Below are positions 43,682 to 52,662 of a stretch of DNA of 64,000 nt, piece after piece. Positions within the stretch are counted from its first letter, which is position 1. Each line of letters begins with the position of its first letter. The stretch is from Gammaproteobacteria bacterium (GTDB lineage Bacteria; Pseudomonadota; Gammaproteobacteria; Steroidobacterales; Steroidobacteraceae): the NCBI GenBank assembly GCA_017577615.1, contig PKRE01000006.1:144727-208726 (forward strand), written 5' to 3'. The notes beneath the pieces are model-generated. The model was not told where the DNA came from. It saw nothing but the letters and a program-made list of their open reading frames with translations, and made no database searches. The translations under genes were made by a program, and so were the position numbers.

Positions 43682-44473
43682 ATGGAAGCTCGTTCAGCGG
43701 GGCATGTGAACGCCGATGCTGACCTTTTTCCGCAACCGACTGTCAGGAGTCCGCGACATCGTGAATACTGGTTGCCGACGCATGTACGCGTTTGTCACAC
43801 CGTTGCCGGCCTTGTGTTCCTGGACCTACTGAGGAACCGCTACCTTGGATTGTCGCGTCGCGAGAGCGCGCTTCTCTCGAAAATTGCGCGTGAGCTCGCG
43901 ACACGCGGCGACGAGCCGCTGCCCACCGGGACTTCCGCCGAAGCGAAACACGTCGCCGAAGCGCTCGTCAGCCGCGGCCTTCTGTCGCGCGCGCCGTCGC
44001 GTTCCGTGTTCATTACACGAGAGCACGAGCTCGTGCCAGCGACCCGCCCATTGGTTCCAGATCACGACAGACTCTCATTGGACTCGCCTCAGATTGTCGC
44101 TGCGTTTGCTATCGCACACCTCCGAGCCAGATGGAAGCTACGGAGGACCTCGCTGTTCGAGATCGCGACCGATTTAGCTGAACGAAGACTGAGAAGCGAG
44201 ACGAATGCCAGGCTGCGGCCGGAATATGATCTCGTGACGTTGCTCAAAGAGTTTCATCGGCTGAGAGGTTTTCTGTTCACCGCCAAGGATCGTTGCCTTC
44301 TGAACGCCCTCTCACTCGTCGATTTCCTCAGCCGCTTTGGGCACTTCCCTATGTGGGTCATCGGCGTGCGCGTGAAGCCATGGGGCGCCCACAGCTGGGT
44401 CCAGCTCGGGGACACAGTGCTGGATGGCAGCGTAGAGCACGTGCTCGAGTACACACCGATTCTAGTGGTCTGA
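43682..44473 (+). CDS. Lasso peptide leader peptidase, RRE fused to transglutaminase-like B protein
   Basis: 263-residue fused B protein as in proteobacterial lasso clusters. Residues about 28-105 form the PqqD-like leader-recognition element (YWLPTHVRVCHTVAGLVFLDLLRNRYLGLS), and residues 130-263 the cysteine-protease domain with Cys205 (DRCLLNAL), His237 (GAHSWVQL) and Asp248 (VLDG), a complete catalytic triad. It binds the precursor leader and cuts after T16-K17. The ATG at 43682 has AAAGGAG 7 nt upstream; the longer frame would overlap the precursor gene and hairpin. The cyclase gene starts 15 bp after its stop. Confidence 0.92.
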   Translation: MEARSAGHVNADADLFPQPTVRSPRHREYWLPTHVRVCHTVAGLVFLDLLRNRYLGLSRRESALLSKIARELATRGDEPLPTGTSAEAKHVAEALVSRGLLSRAPSRSVFITREHELVPATRPLVPDHDRLSLDSPQIVAAFAIAHLRARWKLRRTSLFEIATDLAERRLRSETNARLRPEYDLVTLLKEFHRLRGFLFTAKDRCLLNALSLVDFLSRFGHFPMWVIGVRVKPWGAHSWVQLGDTVLDGSVEHVLEYTPILVV

Positions 44474-44488
44474 TGCGAGGGAACCGCC

Positions 44489-46333
44489 ATGTTTCGCTAT
44501 CTAGCGCTCGTCTGGCAGCCGGACATCGTGCACCAGGAACAAGACGCCAACCGCTTAGCAGTCGAGCTACTCGCCTCATCGTCGAGCTGGAACATCGTGA
44601 TGCGGGCACGAGGCCTGCAGGTCCTTTGCGCTGGCGCGCCCTCTGGATCGCTTCGAATCCATAGCATGCACGACGATTGCGGCGTCGTGCTCGGTGCTCT
44701 GTTCCATCGTTCCACTTCTTTAGCGGGCGTCACCACACAAGTAGACGCCTTGGACGAGCACACCACCAGACTCATCCTCGAGTCGCGAGGAGAACACCTG
44801 ATCGGGCACTACTGGGGCAACTACGTCGCATTCTTCTGCGAGCCACGCTCTGGCACACGCTGGGTGCTGAACGATCCCTGCGGCCTTCTTCCCTGTCTCA
44901 TCACTCGATCTGGTGGCGTGACCATCGTCTTCTCCTGCATCGCCGATTGCGTCCGGCTCGGGCTTAAATTCTCCCCAAGCCTGGTTTACGTCCGCGAGCA
45001 CGCGCTCAGCGGAGGTCGCAATCAGACTGCGAGCTCGCTCGAAGGGATATCCAGAGTATATGGCGGGGAACGCCTCGAGTTCCGCGCTGATGCGCCCGCC
45101 ACATCACACGCTCGCGCGCTGCTGTGGAACCCGATGCGGTTCGCGGCACACGCTGACGAGCTTGAGCAACCGGAGCAGGCAGCCAGGATGGTTCGCAACA
45201 CCGTGCGTGCCTGCACCCATGCTTGGGTAAGCTCGCACGGGAGTGTTGTTCATCGGCTATCGGGCGGGCTCGACTCTTCGATCGTGCTCGGATGTCTCCG
45301 CGACGCACCTTCAAAGCCTGAGATCACTGCCTGCACGTACTTCGAGCCTGACGCTCGCTCGGACGAGCGCCCGTGGGCACGGCAGGTGGCCCAATTCGTC
45401 GGCTGCAAGCACGTTGAGATAGCGCTCAACCCCCAGCGTGTACGGCTCAAGTCCTTGCCTCCCCTTCAGCCTACGATCCAGCCTACAAACGCCTTGCATC
45501 TATTGTGGCGCGTTGACTTCGAGCGCTCGCTGATCAAGCGATGCTCGGCAACGGCGGTCTTCACCGGGCTCGGCGGCGACTCTGGCTTTTGCGGTGATTC
45601 GAAGGCATTTGCGGTGGTTGACTACCTGCAACGACACGGGCCGAGATTGTCAGCGGTTAGAGTCGCCGGTCACGTCGCGCACGCGCTGCAGCTGACACAG
45701 TGGTATGTGCTGCTGCGCTCGCTGATGATCTGGCTCGCCGGGCCTCGCATGCGGGATCAGCGGCAAGCGATAACAGAGGCCAGCCAGCTCGTGAGTCGAG
45801 AGGTTCGAGAAAGCATCGCCGAGCTGGAACGTTTTCCCCATCCTTGGTTCCACGACTGCCCCGACGTGCCCTGGGCCGTCATCAGGCGGTTGGGCGAGCT
45901 GCCCTATCATCCCGAGTTCTATGACCCGAGCTTGGACCCTGACGCCTCAGTCGAGGAAATCGTCTCTCCGCTCTATTCTCAACCCGCCATCGAGCTGTTC
46001 CTGAGGATTCCTCTCTACACTCACTTCCTTGGCGGTCGCGATCGCGGCCTCGCGCGACGCGCCTTCCGGGGCGACGTGCCACACGCCATTCTCGATCGCG
46101 AATGGAAGGATCGTGCGCCTGGCTATGCCGAACGTTTGGTCGAAGCCAACGTGCATTACTTACGCGAGATGCTGCTCGACGGCTTGCTCGTTCGCGAGCG
46201 CATCCTCGACCGGGACGCGCTTGAACAGGCCCTCTCGCCCTCTGCGTTTCGGAGCACTGCCTACCCTGGCGAGATTCTGCGTCACCTGGATACGGAGCTA
46301 TGGCTACGTGCATGGCACGCGGGCAGCCGCTGA
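44489..46333 (+). CDS. Lasso peptide macrocyclase (asparagine-synthetase-like C protein)
   Basis: 614-residue AsnB homologue. The ATP-pyrophosphatase loop SGGLDSS is at residues 258-264 and GLGGDSGFCGD near 365 corresponds to the second nucleotide segment. The N-terminal glutaminase-like domain lacks the catalytic cysteine (Met is followed by Phe), as in lasso cyclases, which do not use glutamine. It adenylates the Asp side chain at core position 9 and joins it to the new N-terminus to close the ring around the tail. It is the last plus-strand gene of the operon and overlaps the convergent isopeptidase gene by 30 bp at the 3' ends. No ABC exporter (D gene) is present. Confidence 0.93.
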   Translation: MFRYLALVWQPDIVHQEQDANRLAVELLASSSSWNIVMRARGLQVLCAGAPSGSLRIHSMHDDCGVVLGALFHRSTSLAGVTTQVDALDEHTTRLILESRGEHLIGHYWGNYVAFFCEPRSGTRWVLNDPCGLLPCLITRSGGVTIVFSCIADCVRLGLKFSPSLVYVREHALSGGRNQTASSLEGISRVYGGERLEFRADAPATSHARALLWNPMRFAAHADELEQPEQAARMVRNTVRACTHAWVSSHGSVVHRLSGGLDSSIVLGCLRDAPSKPEITACTYFEPDARSDERPWARQVAQFVGCKHVEIALNPQRVRLKSLPPLQPTIQPTNALHLLWRVDFERSLIKRCSATAVFTGLGGDSGFCGDSKAFAVVDYLQRHGPRLSAVRVAGHVAHALQLTQWYVLLRSLMIWLAGPRMRDQRQAITEASQLVSREVRESIAELERFPHPWFHDCPDVPWAVIRRLGELPYHPEFYDPSLDPDASVEEIVSPLYSQPAIELFLRIPLYTHFLGGRDRGLARRAFRGDVPHAILDREWKDRAPGYAERLVEANVHYLREMLLDGLLVRERILDRDALEQALSPSAFRSTAYPGEILRHLDTELWLRAWHAGSR

Positions 46334-48664
46334 CTGCTGCCATTGCTCGCGGTCCTGATCGCGCAGCAGACGTAACCTGCTCCAGTTGGCGTACTGACGA
46401 GCTTTCTCGCTATCCATATCCAACTCGTCCTTCAGCCAGAAGCGCCACCAATCGAGCGCACGCTGCTGAAGCGCGCGGATCTGTCTTGGATTTTGCAACC
46501 CGTGCATGCCTATCTCGATGTCTGGAATCAGATAGAGCTCGACCGGCTTTCTCAAGTGCCGCAAGCGCGAGAACATGTCCCAGGCGCCGATCTCCAATCC
46601 CGGCGAGGTCACCGTCATTAGCAGCGGCGTGCGAATACGTTCCGCGTTGAGCGCTGGCGACCACCGAAGCCACTGACACAGACCCTCACCGAAGGGCTGC
46701 GCGCCAATCATCTCGGCGCCCAAGCCCATATCCCAGGCCGCGAGGGCCGCCTGTAGGTAACTTCCATCTTTGTTGTCATCCGTGATCGCGGCTGCGTAGG
46801 GAAAGTCGGAGTGCGCCAGCGCATAGCTGGCGAGCCACCCGGACGCACTGTGCCCCATGATACCGACACGGCTCCGCTCGACCTTGCTCTCGGCCACGAG
46901 CCGATCGATCACGTGCTCGAGCGCTGCCAGCTCGCGTTGTGTTCTCACCAGCAGCGAGGCGCTTGGATTTTGATCGACGAAGCGCCCATGCAGAACAAAG
47001 AATCCGTGTCCAGCGAGCGTCTGTGCAATGTACACCGAGCCACCTGGGCCGAGCGCCGGTTGTGCACCTCCCTTGCTGTACAAAGAGAACTCGTGCTTGC
47101 CTGCAAGGGTGTGCGTATGAACGACCAAGGGGTAACGCTTGCCGACCTCGTAGCGGCTTGGATAGTAGAGCCGACCTTCCCAGCGGCCTCCCGGTACTTC
47201 TCTATCCAACCACTCCACTCGCCCAAGCGCGTACTTGGAGGTCAATTCTGGGTTCAGGTCCAGCAGCAGGCGCTCACGACCAGTGCGAGTATCCACCGCG
47301 TACAGCACCGGCGGCGTGTTCAGGTCCTGACGCAGCTCAACTCGAATGCGCGGACCTCGCTTCGCATCGTTCGACGCATTGCGCGTAGATGCGAACTTCC
47401 AACCTTGCGCACTTCGCGCAAATAAGTGACTTGTGCTTGAGGCAGCGATCTCCACATTGTTCTCGTCCAGCCAGCGGATCTCGCGCATGTTCGTAGCGAC
47501 GTCTCTTGGGACGGGCAACGATCGCCAAGCTCCGGTGCGAACATCGATCTCCGCAACGGCCTCGCCCACCAGCCCCGCCTCATCCGCTTGCTCCACCGGG
47601 AGGAACGTCGGACCAACGAGCACCGATCTACCGCTTGGCGACCAAGCGGCGTGTGCCACGTACCACACATTCATGGGCACGTTCCACAACGGTCGCGCGT
47701 ATGCGGCGCGCATATCCACGACGAACAGTTGCTGGAGCTGTCTTGCATAACCTCCGTGGGGATTCCACTCTCTTTCGGACAAGATGTTGCGAAAGTGCGG
47801 CTGCGTGTAGCGACTCCAATCCAGTGGAGTGTCTACGCTCGTTAGCGTATTGGAGACAAGCGCAAAGTTTCCGTCACGCGAGAAAACCGGAACTGCAAGC
47901 CGCGACGGGAAGTAGCTAATAGCGTCTCCACGATGGAAAGCAATTTGCCTCCCACCTGTCTCCGCGTCAGACAGGAACCATACGGAGTTACTCGCATTCA
48001 GCGCGCTACATCCGAACAATAGCTCGAAAACGTCTGCCGCCTCGATAACTTGACCCCTCCTTCGACGCTCCGAAGTATTGTTCGGCTCACAGGGGATGAC
48101 TGTGGCAAACAGCAACTGTCCTCTTGGACTAACGGCTGCCACACGCACATGACCACGCTGAGCCGTAAGCTGCGTAAGAGTACCGGTCTCAACGTGAATA
48201 CCGAAAAGCTGTTCCGTGCCGCGCTCGTCCGACCAAACGAGCGCAACGTGCCGCTCATCGATCCAGAAAGGTGCATTAGTGGTGGGCCAAGTAATGCGAT
48301 ACGCGTCAGGCGGCTGTCCGTAGTTCCGTCCTAGTCCTCGTGTAAAGAAACGAGCGACAACTTTTGGGTCTGCAGCGTCCAGCGACAAGAGCTTGCCAAC
48401 ACGCAACTCTGCCCACACACCGTCGTTGGCAACATCACCTCGGATAAGCAGGACCGCGTACCTTTGGTTGTCTGATGACACGAACACCGCGCGACCGCTA
48501 CGGTCCGTCATAGCACGAGTGGTTTCGATCGCCGCTTCGATCGTGAGCGGTCCCGGCTCCCCCGCACCATGGGCAGACAACCACCGGACCAAAGTGAGGG
48601 AAAGAAACGCTATGCACCTGCCGGCTCGAGTGAGCTGGCAGCTACGGTTCAATCGTGTGCTCAT
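46304..48664 (-). CDS. AtxE2-type lasso peptide isopeptidase (S9 family)
   Basis: 786-residue prolyl-oligopeptidase-like protein: N-terminal hydrophobic export signal, a seven-bladed propeller (about 40-500) and a C-terminal alpha/beta hydrolase. The nucleophile is Ser606 in GIMGHSASGW; the acidic member appears to be Glu691 (SPGLEIG) instead of Asp, and the histidine His721 (GMHGLQN). A Ser-Glu-His triad with this spacing is what I recall for AtxE2, the enzyme that opens the astexin ring bond, and location beside lasso B and C genes makes the assignment strong. It would linearise the imported lasso peptide in the periplasm or cytoplasm. It begins 9 bp after the TonB receptor stop, forming a two-gene operon convergent to the biosynthetic genes. 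Confidence 0.9.
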   Translation of the reverse strand: MSTRLNRSCQLTRAGRCIAFLSLTLVRWLSAHGAGEPGPLTIEAAIETTRAMTDRSGRAVFVSSDNQRYAVLLIRGDVANDGVWAELRVGKLLSLDAADPKVVARFFTRGLGRNYGQPPDAYRITWPTTNAPFWIDERHVALVWSDERGTEQLFGIHVETGTLTQLTAQRGHVRVAAVSPRGQLLFATVIPCEPNNTSERRRRGQVIEAADVFELLFGCSALNASNSVWFLSDAETGGRQIAFHRGDAISYFPSRLAVPVFSRDGNFALVSNTLTSVDTPLDWSRYTQPHFRNILSEREWNPHGGYARQLQQLFVVDMRAAYARPLWNVPMNVWYVAHAAWSPSGRSVLVGPTFLPVEQADEAGLVGEAVAEIDVRTGAWRSLPVPRDVATNMREIRWLDENNVEIAASSTSHLFARSAQGWKFASTRNASNDAKRGPRIRVELRQDLNTPPVLYAVDTRTGRERLLLDLNPELTSKYALGRVEWLDREVPGGRWEGRLYYPSRYEVGKRYPLVVHTHTLAGKHEFSLYSKGGAQPALGPGGSVYIAQTLAGHGFFVLHGRFVDQNPSASLLVRTQRELAALEHVIDRLVAESKVERSRVGIMGHSASGWLASYALAHSDFPYAAAITDDNKDGSYLQAALAAWDMGLGAEMIGAQPFGEGLCQWLRWSPALNAERIRTPLLMTVTSPGLEIGAWDMFSRLRHLRKPVELYLIPDIEIGMHGLQNPRQIRALQQRALDWWRFWLKDELDMDSEKARQYANWSRLRLLRDQDREQWQQSAAARVPCT

Positions 48665-48673
48665 CCTCGGTCT

Positions 48674-51295
48674 CTAGAAGATCTTGCCGAGACGCACATA
48701 TATGAAGCGCTGCAGAAGATCTCCCTGTGAGAGATCATATCCATCAGCGCTCATATCCGAGAAATGCGGCGCACGATCGAATACGTTGCGCGCTCCAACT
48801 GTCAGTCTGAATCCCTTCAGCCATCCGGAGCGTACGATACCAATCGCGTTGAGATCGAGTGATACCTGTGCATCTATCAAAGTCTGGGAAGGGATGCGAC
48901 GGTTAAGCAATTCACCACTGAATGTTGCATCTTTGAACCCGTGCACATATCGAGCGTTCAGCGTGGCGCTAAAGCCATGCCAGCTCCAGCCAAGGGCTAC
49001 GACACCACGCCATTCCGGAATCGTGCCTGCCACATTGGCCGACCCAACTCGTTCGACGGCAGGAGTGCCTGGAGCCTCCTCGGCGACATATGAGTCCACC
49101 CACGTCGCAGACACGCTGGGTGTAAAGACGCCAATAGGCGTATCAAACACGTAGAACACCTGCGCATCGAGACCGCTGGTTCTTAACAAACCAAAATTGA
49201 CTCGGGATGTGTCCACGGTTACCACACGCCCGGGCAATCCCGCTTCGATGTCCTCGAGCGTCGGTTCCTCGCGAATCACTCGGTCCGGGAAACGCGTCTC
49301 ATGGTTCAGGACCACTTGCGACAATAAGGTGGCAACATGGTCTGTCATCTTGAGGCGCCAGTACGTCGCCGATAGACGAAAGCCGCTGAACGGTGTCAGC
49401 ACGAACCCTGTCGATAAGGATTCCCCTTCCAGGGGTTTCAGGTCCGGATTCCCTCCGGCGATCGTGTTGATCGTAACGGTTTCATTGTTCCGTCTCGGAT
49501 CTACTACTCTCGTCCCTGGAAACTCTAATCTAGGAAAGTAGAGTTCGAAGAGAGACGGAGGCCGAAATGCCTCCCCGTAGGACGCTCGGACGAGCAAGCC
49601 GCGCGTAACATACCACATCAGCCCATACTGAGGATTGAAGGTACTACCGAAATCGCTGTACCTGTCATAGCGTGCAGCAACATTGAGGACGATCCTGTGA
49701 GCCCCCATGAGTCCCATCGAAGGACTTACCAGAGGCATGCGCATCTCACCGTACGCTGCTATGGCACGGCGATCTTCCGAGACTAAGATCGGTGGCGAAT
49801 CCATGAAGCCATCTTCGACTCGCCACTCTGCGCCGATGACCGCCTCTACTTCGCCGGCAGGAAGCGACAACAGATCGCCACGAATGAAACCAGCCACCTG
49901 TGTCGCCTTAGATGTGTAGTCGCTTATAACTCTCTCCGCGACGAGCGACTTCAAGAGCGCCGGACTCCCTCCTGGACCGTCTTGAAAAGGGTTAAAGGCG
50001 CGAGAGGGATCGGTCTCCGCCAGAGCTGCTGCCATACGCGCGCTGTCGAGGGTATTCGTATTCCACGAGCGTGCGTTTTCCTCTGTGTTGAGCACCGATA
50101 GTTCCCAAGCCCAACGATCACGTGCTCCTCGAACTCCCACGACTGTTCGCAACAACTCCGACTCTACCACGGTGTGTCTCGGTCCTAGACCAGTAAGCAA
50201 CAGGTTGGCAGACACGTCGACACCGAACGGATTGAATGGATTAGAGGCCGGCACCAACGTACCCGCGAGCGACGCCGGCTCTACCTGTGTCTCATTACGC
50301 CGATCGGCGTACAGAACCTCGCCAAAGGCGGCCGTGTGTGGAAGAACGTCCCATTCAGCCAACAAGGCCGCGCTATATCGCTCCGCCTTTGGCACGATCG
50401 ATCGAAATCGATACAAGCTTTCGTAGTTTCTCTGCCCTGCTGTCTCCTCGAAGTCTCCGGGCTCGAGCCCGACACCGCTGCTTCCCTTGGGTACGGCGGC
50501 GAATGAGGTCGTCAACCCTGGAAGATTCCCTGGTGTTCGCGATGCGACGTTTCCTGGATTGGCGTTCAATGAACGGCGGTCGCTACCGCCGAAACGACGG
50601 AAATCTTGGTTCCGCCACAGATCACGCTCTTCGCCCAATAAGTAGTCGCGGGAGTAGTAATCGACAATCAATGAACCGCGCAGGCGGTCGCTTGAAGCGC
50701 CCACGCTCAAGGACCCATGAACTTGCTCCGCTCCACCATGCGCCCCGCCGTATTCCAGCTCCAGTACCGGACGCGCGATTTCCTTCTTCAGGATAATGTT
50801 GATCACTCCTCCCATCGCGTCCGCGCCGTATACTGCTGACGCCGAATCCGACAGTACTTCGATCCGTTCGACCGCCGCCAGCGGAATCGTGTTCAGGTCG
50901 AAGGCATTGGCTGCGATATTTGCTCCGGATGCTATCGCGCGCCGCCCGTTGATGAGCACCAACGTTGTGCTCACTCCCACCCCGCGAAGTTCCGCAAACT
51001 GAGCGCCTCCGAAATTGCGAGTCTCCTCGAATGTGTACGGCTGCTGAGACACATAATCGATAACCTGATACAGGTTTGACGCACCGAGTCGCTCGATCTC
51101 CTCACGGCCAAGCACGACGACAGGCGCGGGACCTTCCAGATCCTGAGCGCGTAATCGCGAGCCGGTGATCACGATTTCTTCCAGCTCGATTCGCGCCTCC
51201 CCTGGAGTCGCAGCGTCGCCCGACGCCGCCAAAAACGGCAACACACCACACGCGCAACAGCTCAACCATTGCGCTCGCTTGTTCACGATGGACAT
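48674..51295 (-). CDS. TonB-dependent receptor of the lasso peptide locus
   Basis: 873-residue outer-membrane receptor. The signal sequence (MSIVNKRAQWLSCCACGVLPFLAA) is followed by a TonB-box-like EEIVITGSRL, a plug domain (PVVVLGREEIERLG to YGADAMGGVINIILKKE) and a beta-barrel closing with YVRLGKIF. The start at 51295 lies just after GGGGGGAGC; the longer frame to 51418 has no signal sequence at its start. It is the first gene of the unit with the isopeptidase, the usual pairing in isopeptidase-type lasso loci, and is the likely importer of the peptide or of a compound the peptide carries. No FecI/FecR pair is present. Confidence 0.9.
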   Translation of the reverse strand: MSIVNKRAQWLSCCACGVLPFLAASGDAATPGEARIELEEIVITGSRLRAQDLEGPAPVVVLGREEIERLGASNLYQVIDYVSQQPYTFEETRNFGGAQFAELRGVGVSTTLVLINGRRAIASGANIAANAFDLNTIPLAAVERIEVLSDSASAVYGADAMGGVINIILKKEIARPVLELEYGGAHGGAEQVHGSLSVGASSDRLRGSLIVDYYSRDYLLGEERDLWRNQDFRRFGGSDRRSLNANPGNVASRTPGNLPGLTTSFAAVPKGSSGVGLEPGDFEETAGQRNYESLYRFRSIVPKAERYSAALLAEWDVLPHTAAFGEVLYADRRNETQVEPASLAGTLVPASNPFNPFGVDVSANLLLTGLGPRHTVVESELLRTVVGVRGARDRWAWELSVLNTEENARSWNTNTLDSARMAAALAETDPSRAFNPFQDGPGGSPALLKSLVAERVISDYTSKATQVAGFIRGDLLSLPAGEVEAVIGAEWRVEDGFMDSPPILVSEDRRAIAAYGEMRMPLVSPSMGLMGAHRIVLNVAARYDRYSDFGSTFNPQYGLMWYVTRGLLVRASYGEAFRPPSLFELYFPRLEFPGTRVVDPRRNNETVTINTIAGGNPDLKPLEGESLSTGFVLTPFSGFRLSATYWRLKMTDHVATLLSQVVLNHETRFPDRVIREEPTLEDIEAGLPGRVVTVDTSRVNFGLLRTSGLDAQVFYVFDTPIGVFTPSVSATWVDSYVAEEAPGTPAVERVGSANVAGTIPEWRGVVALGWSWHGFSATLNARYVHGFKDATFSGELLNRRIPSQTLIDAQVSLDLNAIGIVRSGWLKGFRLTVGARNVFDRAPHFSDMSADGYDLSQGDLLQRFIYVRLGKIF

Positions 51296-51928
51296 GCTCC
51301 CCCCTGTCTTGTACGTGCCACGATGCTTCGCGCGGTCGCACACCGCACGATCGATCGGGGGTAAGGTCGCGAATCCGAACCAGAGTGGGGATACTGCGCT
51401 CGCAGCAATTGGGCTCATGATGGTCCCGAGCCCGACGAGCAGCTGATACGATGCTGACGATGTGCGTTAGCTAGAAGGCCACGTATACATCTTCACGCGT
51501 ACGTTACGGTCGCCAAGTCATCACGCACCTTCTTTGTATACGATCTGAACCATCACCCAAGGACGAAAACGCCGATATCGATAAAGGCCTCCGGACCACC
51601 CGACCGGAGCACGACAGCACGAAAAGAAAGCGAAGCCGGACGATGGGAGATGATCACTCGGAGCGGCAGATGGCAAACGATACCTCCCCGCTAGCGAAGC
51701 GGGCCGATAAGAAGCGACCCCTCCCCCGCGAGTGAAGCGGAGCGGGCAGATGAGAAACGATCCTCCCCCGCAAGCGAAGCGAAGCGGGGGAGGGTCAGGG
51801 AGGGGGAGGGCACAGTTGGACTGTAGTCTGAGGGCCGCGCGCTCTAGCACGGCTGCTGCTCGGCTTCCCAACCATCCATGCACAACACAACTATGGAAGC
51901 ATCCTCCGTCCTATTACGCTTCCTGCTA
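51296..51928. other. Upstream region of the lasso receptor with GC-rich repeats
   Basis: About 630 bp without a supported gene. The part next to 51295 should hold the receptor-isopeptidase promoter. From about 51655 to 51805 three imperfect units of about 40-45 bp occur, each with CTCCCC plus AGCGAAGCGGG, the last one a strong palindrome followed by GGGAGGG runs. Confidence 0.5.
51655..51810. repeat. GC-rich interspersed palindromic repeats
   Basis: Units begin near GCAGATG(A/G)(C/G)AAACGAT and contain CCTCCCC(C)GC, a few A/G-rich bases and AGCGAAGCGGGG, able to fold as CTCCCCCGC/GCGGGGGAG. The last unit is followed by GGTCAGGGAGGGGG. Related copies occur at 55491-55528 and throughout 63273-63575 in this window, so this is a dispersed family rather than a local duplication. 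Confidence 0.75.
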
Positions 51929-52318
51929 CTATCTGCGCGCAGCCGCAACTGCTAAGTCGTTCCACACCTTCTGATCGGCGATCTTGCCATCTTGGATCAC
52001 GAAGCGATCGATATAGCGGATCCCTTCGAACGGCGTACCATCGAGCCACTGCCCGAACAGCGTCCCGAAGTTGTACACGACCGTACCGTCCGCCGTCGCA
52101 TACTCCTCGAAGCGCTCGAACACCTTCGCCACCCAACGATAGACCGTCGACGAACGCTGCGACAGCTCCCTGCAATCCCTGAACTTCAAGCCACCGGGAA
52201 ATTCCATCACGCAGCCGGGCACAAGAAAGGCATTCGCTTCCTCATAGCGCCGCTCGGCACACAGGTGCAGAAAATCCCAGACGACCTTCCCAGCTTCGCC
52301 CAGCGAGTCGCGGGTCAT
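51929..52318 (-). CDS. NTF2-like/SnoaL-like domain protein
   Basis: 129-residue single-domain protein of the NTF2-like cone fold. Visible features are an N-terminal helix with VVWDFLHLCAERRYEEANAFL, the strand segment VMEFPGGLKF, and C-terminal strands with DGTVVYNFGTLFGQW and IRYIDRFVIQDGKIADQKVWND, typical of SnoaL/ketosteroid-isomerase-like proteins. Start at ATG 52318 gives the usual domain length; a GTG at 52441 would add an atypical 41-residue leader. No operon partner. Catalytic residues are not evident, so a small-molecule binding or isomerase role remains open. Confidence 0.75.
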   Translation of the reverse strand: MTRDSLGEAGKVVWDFLHLCAERRYEEANAFLVPGCVMEFPGGLKFRDCRELSQRSSTVYRWVAKVFERFEEYATADGTVVYNFGTLFGQWLDGTPFEGIRYIDRFVIQDGKIADQKVWNDLAVAAARR

Positions 52319-52662
52319 AGCGTGGGAAATCGACTGTAGGTCCGGCGATTGGAATACATCCGCATTCACGATCACTTCGACTCGACTCTTGACGATCAGT
52401 ACCACTTCTTTGCCAAGCCCGATGATTCCTAACACCGCCACTGAAGACGGTTGTCACTAGTATTCGTCTCAGGGGTGGACCAGTCGCAATCTTATCGATG
52501 AGCAAACCAGAGATCCATGCTATCGGACGCACCCGTTACACCCTAGCGACTATCTCGGATTGCTAGGCGACGCTCGATACCATTGGCCGTCTGCCGATAT
52601 CGAGTCCGTCACTGCTCTTCCTCCAAACCACACGTCTCCTGCGGATCTCCCTAGGTGACACA
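52319..52662. other. Intergenic region
   Basis: About 340 bp between the NTF2-like gene and the unrecognised minus-strand gene. It contains less G+C than its surroundings. I see no gene, clear hairpin or repeat in it. Confidence 0.3.
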
